A stretch of 5,326 nucleotides of DNA from NCBI GenBank assembly GCA_011605835.1, contig JAAOZJ010000082.1, positions 1 through 5,326 on the forward strand, in the 5' to 3' direction. Position 1 is the first letter of the stretch. Each line of letters starts with the position of its first letter. Made by a program: the position numbers and the translations under genes. The notes under the pieces are model-generated. The model was not told the origin of the DNA. It saw nothing but the letters and a program-made list of their open reading frames with translations, and searched no databases. Source of the stretch: Thermoproteota archaeon. Its GTDB lineage: Archaea; Thermoproteota; Methanomethylicia; Nezhaarchaeales; WYZ-LMO8. This document shows positions 1 through 4,538 of this stretch, piece by piece.

Positions 1-393
1 CCTCTCCAACTCCATGGAGACCACGGAGGCCAAGGGGATGGCGTACTCGGATAGCGGGACGACGACGTCCACTTCAACACCCTCCTTCTCGACGAGCTCC
101 TCTATTATCAAGGAGAAGAGCCTCAAGAAGCTCGGCTCCCTGGCTAAGCTCCATATCTCCACGTCGGCATCTGACAGGGCCTTGCGGACTGCCCCCTCCA
201 CCAAGTTGAGCTCTTGGATCTTGCTGAGTATCTTCTCCGTGGTCTTCTCCTCGGGGACGCTCAACAGGTTCACGTACCTCCAAAGACTCTGAAAGGGCAC
301 GCCGAGGACCTCTTCGAGGTCCCTCAAGCTGTAGAAGAAGTTCAATGCGTGCAGTAGCTCTAGAACGCGAGAACGGACGCTTCTCTTGACCAT
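1..393 (-). CDS. HTH-phosphoribosyltransferase fusion protein, N-terminal part (runs off the left edge)
   Basis: An uninterrupted minus-strand frame gives 131 residues from the ATG at 391-393 to the window edge, so the C-terminal half is missing. Residues about 5-62 look like a winged or XRE-like helix-turn-helix (a YSLRDLEEVLGVPFQSLWRY stretch, then a VPEEKTTEKI helix). Residues 107-131 start a Rossmann-like phosphoribosyltransferase fold (VDVVVPLSEYAIPLASVVSM), reading like the 'hydrophobic strand, then xxGIPLAxxVA' element of archaeal orotate/purine PRTase-like proteins. The PRPP loop would lie beyond the edge. Fusions of this layout in archaea include nucleotide-responsive regulators such as haloarchaeal GfcR (PyrE2-like) and uncharacterised crenarchaeal PRTases. 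It could therefore be a ligand-sensing regulator or a salvage enzyme. The ATG is the only usual start in frame after the upstream TAG at 439-441. A GGTG lies about 11-14 bases upstream. Confidence 0.72.
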   Translation of the reverse strand, partial: MVKRSVRSRVLELLHALNFFYSLRDLEEVLGVPFQSLWRYVNLLSVPEEKTTEKILSKIQELNLVEGAVRKALSDADVEIWSLAREPSFLRLFSLIIEELVEKEGVEVDVVVPLSEYAIPLASVVSMELER

Positions 394-454
394 ACGCTTG
401 CTGCACCTACTCTTAGAGAGCGCCGAGTCGCTCTCACGCTAGACCAGCAATCTC

Positions 455-470
455 GTTATATTAATTTATT
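455..470 (-). promoter_or_regulatory. TATA-type promoter for the HTH-PRTase gene
   Basis: This is the most AT-rich stretch of the left region. On the minus strand it reads AATAAATTAATATAAC. A TATA centre near 461 would put the transcription start about 25 bases downstream, near 436, giving a leader of roughly 40 bases before the ATG at 393. The block is nearly symmetric, so plus-strand firing cannot be excluded. Confidence 0.5.
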
Positions 471-566
471 GCCTTAAGCGCACCGCCTCTTGCACGTCCC
501 ACGCACTCGCACTCATTCCTTCATAGCTTTCACGTCAGCTAGGTTAGAAGACCATCTTCCTAGCAC

Positions 567-713
567 TCAGTCCTCTACCAAGAACAAGAGAAAGGCCATT
601 AGGGACGCTATTACGACGATGGCTTTGACAGGATTCATTCCGACAGAGCGCAAATAACCGTTTTCAGAGACCAAGATGTCGAAGAAGGCCGAGTAAATCG
701 CCAATTTGGGCAC
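567..713 (-). CDS. possible small single-pass membrane protein (48 residues)
   Basis: A minus-strand frame from GTG at 711-713 to TGA at 567-569 encodes 48 residues. Near the C-terminus is an unbroken 16-residue hydrophobic run, AIVVIASLMAFLLFLV (residues about 31-46), preceded by MNPVK and followed by a terminal Glu-Asp. This is what a single transmembrane helix looks like, with the positive charge on the N-terminal side. The first half (PKLAIYSAFFDILVSENGYLR) is mildly amphipathic. An AAGG lies a few bases before the GTG, and codon choice (ATC, GTA, ATA, CTA, TTC) resembles the neighbouring genes. An internal ATG at 636-638 would give a 23-residue version. I do not recognise a family. It reads toward the HTH-PRTase gene but is 174 bases from it, with a separate promoter between. 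It could also be the tail of a longer, frameshifted gene. Confidence 0.38.
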   Translation of the reverse strand: MPKLAIYSAFFDILVSENGYLRSVGMNPVKAIVVIASLMAFLLFLVED

Positions 714-786
714 TAACCTTCCATGTTATGACGAAGCCCTCAGGCTCCAAGACTACGCCTTTTACGTGGCTTCGAGGATGGTAAGG

Positions 787-794
787 GTTATAAC
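787..794. promoter_or_regulatory. symmetric TATA-like box between divergent genes
   Basis: GTTATAAC is a perfect 8-bp palindrome. On the plus strand it lies about 65-72 bases before the nucleotidyltransferase ATG, which predicts a start site near 815 and a leader of about 44 bases. On the minus strand it lies about 75-81 bases before the GTG of the small membrane protein. No strong purine-rich BRE is visible on either side, so this is only the best candidate in a region lacking a better one. Confidence 0.33.
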
Positions 795-822
795 TGAACG
801 TCTTAACGGAATAACAGGACGA

Positions 823-838
823 GCCTTTTCCAAAAGGC
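823..838. repeat. 16-bp inverted repeat in the nucleotidyltransferase leader
   Basis: GCCTTTT-CC-AAAAGGC has two perfect 7-base arms with a 2-base centre, ending 20 bases before the ATG at 859. If the TATA-like box at 787-794 is used, it would sit at about +8 to +23 of the transcript. It could be a repressor operator or a leader hairpin; the arms are short and chance is possible. Confidence 0.5.
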
Positions 839-858
839 CTAGGTCGCAGTGATGGCTC

Positions 859-1647
859 ATGGGGCTCGACGTGATAATACTGGCGGGAGGCTTCGCCAAG
901 AGGTTGAGGCCCATATCGGACGTGATGCCCAAGCCCCTCCTGCACATAGACGGCGTGCCCCTTTTAAACCACATACTTGGAAGGGTCTTGGAGCTTGACT
1001 ATAGTAGGATAATAATCTCGACGAATAAGAAGTTCGAGAACTCCTTCAGGTACTGGATGAGGACCTTGAAGGCCTCCTATGAGGACAACGTGAGGATATT
1101 CTTGTCCGTGGAGCCGACCGAGTCGGAGGAGCAGAAGCTAGGGGCGATAGGAGGCCTTCTCTACACCATAAGACTCTTCAACGTAGACATGTCGGGGAAC
1201 GACCTCTTAGTGATCTTGGGGGACAACCTCTTCGACTTCGACCTGAAGGGATTCGTGAGCTACGGGGCAAGGCTGAATCGCGTGGTTATAGGGGCCTACG
1301 ACGTGGGGAATGCCGAGCTGGCGAAGAGGTACGGCGTAGTGGTCGTTGACGAGAGCGGCAAGGCTACGTCATTCATCGAGAAGCCCGAAAAGCCGCCGTC
1401 CACGCTTGTGTCAGTGGGCATATACTACATTCCCAGCAACTTCATAAACAAGATAGAGGAGTTCTTGAAGTTGCAGAGGTACAAAGACGCGGTGGGCAAG
1501 TTCTTCGAGTGGCTTTCCCAGAACGCGGACGTCTACGTGTACAAGTTCACGGGCTACTGGTTTGACGTAGGGACGCCCGAGTCCTACTTAGAGGCGAACA
1601 AGTGGGCTGTGGAGAGGAACTTGGGAAGGAGATGGCAGTGGCCTTAA
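859..1647 (+). CDS. sugar-1-phosphate nucleotidyltransferase (RmlA/GlmU-N family)
   Basis: This 262-residue enzyme is expected to join an NTP to a hexose-1-phosphate, releasing pyrophosphate and giving a nucleotide sugar for glycosylation or cell-surface polymers. The family signatures are in order. They are the NTP-binding loop LAGGFAKRLRP (8-18), PKPL with its substrate lysine K26 (24-27), LGAIGGL (94-100), the metal-binding GDN (121-123), YGVVV (159-163), EKP (174-176), GIYYIP (187-192) and GYWFDVGTPESY (232-243). It ends soon after that, so there is no left-handed beta-helix acyltransferase domain and it is a stand-alone catalytic domain. Glucose-1-phosphate thymidylyl- or uridylyltransferase or mannose-1-phosphate guanylyltransferase activity cannot be told apart by eye. 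The ATG at 859 is the first start after an in-frame TGA at 850-852, and AGTGAT just upstream can act as a Shine-Dalgarno. The next gene lies about 100 bases downstream beyond a T-rich stretch, so it is probably transcribed alone. Confidence 0.93.
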   Translation: MGLDVIILAGGFAKRLRPISDVMPKPLLHIDGVPLLNHILGRVLELDYSRIIISTNKKFENSFRYWMRTLKASYEDNVRIFLSVEPTESEEQKLGAIGGLLYTIRLFNVDMSGNDLLVILGDNLFDFDLKGFVSYGARLNRVVIGAYDVGNAELAKRYGVVVVDESGKATSFIEKPEKPPSTLVSVGIYYIPSNFINKIEEFLKLQRYKDAVGKFFEWLSQNADVYVYKFTGYWFDVGTPESYLEANKWAVERNLGRRWQWP

Positions 1648-1679
1648 TATCGTCCTTGCATGCTGAACGCTAACCCAAC

Positions 1680-1690
1680 TCTTTTCTTTT
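1680..1690 (+). terminator. T-rich archaeal-type terminator after the nucleotidyltransferase
   Basis: TCTTTTCTTTT lies 33 bases past the stop codon, with no strong hairpin before it. This fits intrinsic termination by U-rich runs in archaea. The same bases overlap the proposed promoter of the next gene, so it may be only one of the two. Confidence 0.38.
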
Positions 1691-1693
1691 AAG
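1686..1693 (+). promoter_or_regulatory. possible TATA box for the acetyltransferase gene
   Basis: CTTTTAAG is a reasonable crenarchaeal TATA element. It would place the start site near 1714-1716, some 30 bases before the proposed start codon at 1746. No clear BRE is seen because the upstream bases are pyrimidines. Confidence 0.35.
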
Positions 1694-1706
1694 TCGTCCT
1701 TCTAGT

Positions 1707-1717
1707 AGGTCTGACCT
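1707..1717. repeat. 11-bp palindrome near the predicted transcription start
   Basis: AGGTC-T-GACCT is a perfect 5-base inverted repeat lying about 20 bases after the candidate TATA box, where a repressor could block transcription start. It is short enough to be chance. Similar GGTC/GACC arms occur near the starts of the next two genes. Confidence 0.35.
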
Positions 1718-1734
1718 GATAGGAGTTTACTGAC

Positions 1735-1741
1735 AGGTGAT
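1735..1741 (+). promoter_or_regulatory. strong Shine-Dalgarno that decides the acetyltransferase start
   Basis: AGGTGAT is a 7-base match to the usual archaeal 16S rRNA 3' tail (anti-SD AUCACCU). It overlaps the in-frame GTG at 1737 and ATG at 1740, so those cannot be its start codons. It stands 4 bases before the GTG at 1746, which is therefore preferred. Confidence 0.55.
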
Positions 1742-1745
1742 GCTA

Positions 1746-2261
1746 GTGGAGCTCCAGATAATCAACGCAAAGCTGACCCCTCTGAGCGACAACGAGGTAA
1801 GGGCCATAGTCGAAATCGAAATGCACCCCGCTGTTCGGGAATGGCTCGTGGACTACATCTTCGAGGACTTCGACAAGGAGCTCGAGGACTACAAGAGGTT
1901 CTTCAGGGAGGTTCAAGGTAACGACAAGGTCGAGGTTCTGGTCGCCAAGCTGGGGGATAAGGTGGTCGGCTTCTTGGCCCTTTGGGTCACGGAGGAACGA
2001 GGCGAGCGCGTAGGGAGCGTAGGGGTCAGTGTCCACCCGGACCACTGGGGGAAGGGCGTAGCCACCAAGCTCGTGAAGGAGTCCGTGGAGCTGGCGAGGG
2101 CCTTAAACGTGAAAAAACTTATCATAGAGACCGTGGAGGAGAACGTGGCCATGAGACGCGTGGCGGAGAAGCTGGGCTTTAAGCTAGAGTGCGTTAGGGA
2201 GGACAAGCTCTTCAAGAATGGCTCGCGGCACGACGAGTACGTTTACTCGCTTCGGCTTTGA
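1746..2261 (+). CDS. GNAT-family N-acetyltransferase (RimJ/RimL-like)
   Basis: This protein of about 171 residues should move an acetyl group from acetyl-CoA to an amine. The acetyl-CoA loop is SVHPDHWGKGVATKLV (95-110), where the usual Q/R-x-x-G-x-G/A motif appears as D-H-W-G-K-G. ENVAMRRVAEKLGF (132-145) is the conserved asparagine-and-helix element of motif B. HDEYVYSLRL at the end is typical of RimJ/RimL/SpeG-like members. Length is normal for a single GNAT domain. GTG 1746 is chosen for its Shine-Dalgarno; ATG 1740 would add two residues. The substrate is unknown: protein N-termini, polyamines or small amines are all possible. A lysine 2,3-aminomutase follows 98 bases downstream, which recalls the methanogen AblA-AblB pair where a GNAT acetylates beta-lysine. 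AblB is a longer protein, however, and the aminomutase has its own promoter here, so that link is only inference. Confidence 0.88.
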   Translation: MELQIINAKLTPLSDNEVRAIVEIEMHPAVREWLVDYIFEDFDKELEDYKRFFREVQGNDKVEVLVAKLGDKVVGFLALWVTEERGERVGSVGVSVHPDHWGKGVATKLVKESVELARALNVKKLIIETVEENVAMRRVAEKLGFKLECVREDKLFKNGSRHDEYVYSLRL

Positions 2262-2295
2262 TTCCTCGACAGAATCCCCGAACAACTCCCCGATA

Positions 2296-2309
2296 GAAAG
2301 CTTTAAATA
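2296..2309 (+). promoter_or_regulatory. BRE/TATA promoter of the aminomutase-ligase operon
   Basis: GAAAGC (BRE-like, 2296-2301) directly followed by TTTAAATA (2302-2309) is a near-ideal archaeal promoter and the best in the window. A start site about 25 bases downstream, near 2330-2333, gives a leader of about 28 bases before the ATG at 2360. That leader has only a weak GTGA as a ribosome binding site. Confidence 0.75.
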
Positions 2310-2359
2310 CTAGGGGTCCGGGCGACCTACTCCTCGTACGTCGTGAGCGCGAACTCATC

Positions 2360-3448
2360 ATGGGCCAAGATTGGATAGATATCCTCAAAGACAGCGTAAC
2401 AAGGCCCGAGCAACTTCTCGAGAGGTTCAGGGTCGACATAGAGCCGATAAAGAGAGTGGCGGAAGTCTACCCGATGTTCATCTCCAGGTACTACTTCAAC
2501 CTCATAGAGGAAGTCGACGACCCCTTATGGAAGCAGTGCGTTCCAAGCCCTCTCGAGCTCGAGGACCCCTACGGCCACGAAGACCCTCTAAACGAAGAGG
2601 TAATGAGCCCAGTACCTGGCTTAGTGCACAGGTACCCAGACAGGGTCTTGATGTGCGTCTCAAATAGCTGCGCGACGTACTGCAGGTTCTGCACTAGGAA
2701 GAGGAAGGTCGGCAAGCCCGTCATAAACTTCTCAGACGAGATATACCTCGCACAGATCAAGTATGTGAAGGAGAACCCCCGGATAAGAGACGTCCTGCTG
2801 TCTGGCGGAGACCCCTTTATGTTGCCAGACGAGAAGATAGAGTTCCTTCTCAAGAAGCTCCGCCGAATACCGCACGTGGAGATCATAAGGATAGGCACGA
2901 GGGTCCCCTGCACGTTGCCCCAGAGGATAACCCCAAGGCTGTGCCGCATGCTCAAGAAGTACCACCCCTTGTACGTCAACGTACACTTCGAGCACCCGCG
3001 AGAGATTACGGAAGAGGCTGAGAGAGCCTGTGGCCTGCTCGCCGACGCTGGCATACCGCTGGGCAATCAATCTGTTCTGCTAAGAGGGGTCAACGACAGC
3101 CCTGAGGTCATGAAGGAGCTGTGCCAGAAGTTGCTCAAGATTCGGGTCAGGCCATACTACTTATTCCAGATGGACCCTGTAAAGGGGACGTACCACTTCA
3201 GGACTAGGGTCGAGGTGGGGATCAAGATAATAGAGTCGCTGGTGGGCTGGACCTCGGGCCTCGCAGTGCCCCGCTTCGTCATAGACGCGCCCGGCGGAGG
3301 AGGGAAGATACCCGTCGAGCCCAACTACGTGATCTCGATAGACGACGACAAGGTCGTCTTGAGGAACTACGAGGGTAAGATATTCATCTACCCCCAGGCA
3401 CCCCTGCGCGAGAAGGTCGTGGTTCCTGCACACGCGTGCGTGCGCTGA
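2360..3448 (+). CDS. kamA: lysine 2,3-aminomutase family radical SAM/PLP enzyme
   Basis: This 362-residue enzyme is expected to move the alpha-amino group of L-lysine to the beta carbon, giving L-beta-lysine, using a [4Fe-4S] cluster, SAM and PLP. The cluster motif is C104-x3-C108-x2-C111 (CATYCRFC), followed by TRKRKVG. SGGDP (148-152) is the SAM-binding GGD region. PGGGGK (311-316) supplies the PLP lysine, K316. Using K316 as anchor to the clostridial enzyme (K337), D272 and D309 fall on its D293 and D330, the two aspartates that hold the lysine side-chain amine; this favours lysine over glutamate. The clostridial zinc-site cysteines are absent: S247 replaces C268, and the protein ends soon after the core with no CxCxxC tail, so it is shorter than the 416-residue enzyme. 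The ATG follows a strong promoter. The next gene starts 30 bases downstream, which suggests a two-gene operon. EpmB-like activity is an alternative. Confidence 0.92.
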   Translation: MGQDWIDILKDSVTRPEQLLERFRVDIEPIKRVAEVYPMFISRYYFNLIEEVDDPLWKQCVPSPLELEDPYGHEDPLNEEVMSPVPGLVHRYPDRVLMCVSNSCATYCRFCTRKRKVGKPVINFSDEIYLAQIKYVKENPRIRDVLLSGGDPFMLPDEKIEFLLKKLRRIPHVEIIRIGTRVPCTLPQRITPRLCRMLKKYHPLYVNVHFEHPREITEEAERACGLLADAGIPLGNQSVLLRGVNDSPEVMKELCQKLLKIRVRPYYLFQMDPVKGTYHFRTRVEVGIKIIESLVGWTSGLAVPRFVIDAPGGGGKIPVEPNYVISIDDDKVVLRNYEGKIFIYPQAPLREKVVVPAHACVR

Positions 3449-3464
3449 GCTCGCCGAGCTTAGC
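3444..3464 (+). repeat. intercistronic hairpin spanning the kamA stop codon
   Basis: The arms GCTGAGCTC and GAGCTTAGC form a 9-bp stem with a 3-base GCC loop and one G-U pair (3447 with 3461). The stem includes the TGA of kamA. No T-run follows, so it does not look like a terminator. It could mark RNA processing, uneven expression of the two genes, or a protein binding site. Confidence 0.55.
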
Positions 3465-3466
3465 TT

Positions 3467-3493
3467 TGAGGGTTCCGCATGACCCTCAGGGTC
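3467..3493 (+). promoter_or_regulatory. ribosome binding site and start codon inside overlapping inverted repeats
   Basis: The Shine-Dalgarno GAGGGT (3468-3473) can pair with ACCCTC (3482-3487), and T3467-A3488 extends this to 7 bp. The 8-base loop TCCGCATG holds the ATG at 3479. A competing palindrome, GACCCT-C-AGGGTC (3481-3493), uses the same ACCCT bases. The two pairings exclude each other, so one would hide the ribosome binding site and the other free it. A translational switch is inference; part of the sequence is also constrained by codons. Confidence 0.4.
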
Positions 3494-4531
3494 GGCCTGA
3501 CCTACAACCTAAAGAGGAAAGTGGAGGACGACGGCTTGCCCGAGGACTTCTACGCGGAGTTCGACGACGAGAGCACGGTCAATGCTATAGCATCCGCCTT
3601 AAGAAAGGGCGGGTGTAGAGTGATAAAGATCGAGGCAGACGAAGACGCGTATGCGAAGTTGCGCAGGTACAGGCCCGACATAGTCTTCAACATCGCAGAG
3701 GGCCTGCGCGGCGAGAGCAGGGAGTCGCACATCCCGGCCATGCTGGAGATGCTCGGCATACCGTACACGGGCTCCAACCCAGCAACCCTGGCGATATGCT
3801 TGGACAAAGCCATGACCCACAAGGTCCTGAGCGCTTGCGGGATCCCCTCTCCGAAGTTCCAAGTCTTCAAGCGACCGGGTGAGGAGCTCAGCGGCGAGCT
3901 GAACTTCCCGCTCGTGGTCAAGCCCCTCCTCGAGGGCTCGAGCAAGGGGATCAGGAGCAGCTCCCTCGTCAAGGACGAGGAAAGCTTGAGGAGGCAGGTC
4001 TCTTGGGTCATAAAGACCTATCGCCAACCAGCGATAGTCGAGGAGTTCATGCCCGGGAGGGAGTTCACCGTCGGCCTCATAGGCAACGAGGAGCCCGTTG
4101 TCCTGCCCATAGTGGAGATATGCCTCGAGAGGTTGCCGAGCGGGGCGAGCCCCATATACTCTTACGAGGCCAAGTGGGTCTGGGACACTCCCGAAAACCC
4201 CTTGGAGATATTCGAGTGCCCAGCCAAGATCCCAGGCGACCTGAAGAGGGAGATAGAGGAGATCGCGATCAAGACCTTTAAGGTCCTGAACTGCAGGGAC
4301 GTCTGCCGAATAGACATGAGGCTCGATAGCGAGGGAGTCCCGAGGGTCTTGGAGGTAAACCCCCTACCCGGCCTGATCCCGGACCCTAAGGCTCACTCCT
4401 GCTTACCAGAGGCGGCTAGGGCCGCTGGCTTCACGTACGACGAGCTGATATGCACTATCCTGTGGCAGGCCCTGAAGAGGTACGGATTGCAAGGCCTGTT
4501 CAAGGGCAAGCATTTGGTGAAGATACCTTAG
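3479..4531 (+). CDS. D-Ala-D-Ala-ligase-like ATP-grasp ligase
   Basis: This is a 350-residue ATP-dependent carboxylate-amine ligase: it activates a carboxylate as acyl-phosphate and couples it to an amine. The layout follows Ddl. An N-terminal domain ends in NIAEGLRGESRESHIPAMLE (71-90) and IPYTGSNP (94-101), followed by DK (109-110). The ATP-binding lysine is K148 (VVKPL), the glycine-rich loop is EGSSKGI (152-158), and the hinge region is VEEFMPGREF (187-196). An omega-loop-like YSYEAKW (227-233) corresponds to the Ddl DYEAKY. Magnesium ligands are D279 (CRIDMRLD), E292 and N294 (LEVNPLPG). H306-S307 may match the Ddl HS acceptor loop after a small insertion. No peptidoglycan is expected in this organism, so the substrates are probably not D-alanine. 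Position directly after kamA suggests a beta-amino acid substrate (inference). The ATG has a GAGGGT ribosome binding site 5 bases upstream. Its 3' end faces a paralogue, 7 bases away. Confidence 0.88.
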   Translation: MTLRVGLTYNLKRKVEDDGLPEDFYAEFDDESTVNAIASALRKGGCRVIKIEADEDAYAKLRRYRPDIVFNIAEGLRGESRESHIPAMLEMLGIPYTGSNPATLAICLDKAMTHKVLSACGIPSPKFQVFKRPGEELSGELNFPLVVKPLLEGSSKGIRSSSLVKDEESLRRQVSWVIKTYRQPAIVEEFMPGREFTVGLIGNEEPVVLPIVEICLERLPSGASPIYSYEAKWVWDTPENPLEIFECPAKIPGDLKREIEEIAIKTFKVLNCRDVCRIDMRLDSEGVPRVLEVNPLPGLIPDPKAHSCLPEAARAAGFTYDELICTILWQALKRYGLQGLFKGKHLVKIP

Positions 4532-4538
4532 AATCCCT

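Larger units (their letters stand above)
394..858. other. 465-base region between two divergent genes, without a certain gene
   Basis: This region holds the promoter at 455-470, a probable small membrane-protein gene on the minus strand (567-713), a symmetric TATA-like box (787-794) and a palindrome (823-838), each listed separately. A weak stem-loop also lies at 539-563: outer CTAG/CTAG and inner GAAG/CTTC arms with a 4-base bulge, just past the stop of the small gene. From 471 to 538 I see nothing recognisable. I found no tRNA cloverleaf, repeated units or transposase remnant. Confidence 0.6.

Noticed and set aside
14..292. Plus-strand open frame rich in Ser and Thr
   Set aside because: It lies opposite the HTH-PRTase frame, which has recognisable domains. 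The low-complexity Ser/Thr content is what the antisense of Glu/Leu/Lys-rich coding gives.
478..852. Plus-strand frame open apart from stops at 655 and 694, ending in the TGA just before the nucleotidyltransferase
   Set aside because: There is no usual start, there are two internal stops and no recognisable domain. It is antisense to the more convincing small membrane frame.
1711..1742. C/D-box small RNA, from CTGA and GTGATG boxes 3 bases apart
   Set aside because: The outer C box is poor and the next CTGA is too far away. GTGATG is better explained as the ribosome binding site of the acetyltransferase gene.
2569..3066. Long minus-strand open frame across the aminomutase gene
   Set aside because: The plus strand carries every radical SAM and PLP motif. 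The antisense frame has Ser/Leu-rich shadow composition and no domain.
2360..3448. EpmB-type aminomutase modifying elongation factor P
   Set aside because: The lack of a zinc tail fits EpmB, but no EpmA-like aminoacyl-tRNA-synthetase paralogue or EF-P gene is present here, and EF-P is bacterial. Kept only as a minor alternative.
3444..3464. Rho-independent terminator after kamA
   Set aside because: There is no T-run after the stem, the next gene starts 15 bases later on the same strand, and archaea terminate mainly at U-rich runs without hairpins.
3479..4531. True D-alanine-D-alanine ligase for peptidoglycan
   Set aside because: The fold and ATP site match, but nothing else in the window concerns cell-wall peptide synthesis and the promoters are archaeal. 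I keep only the family-level call.
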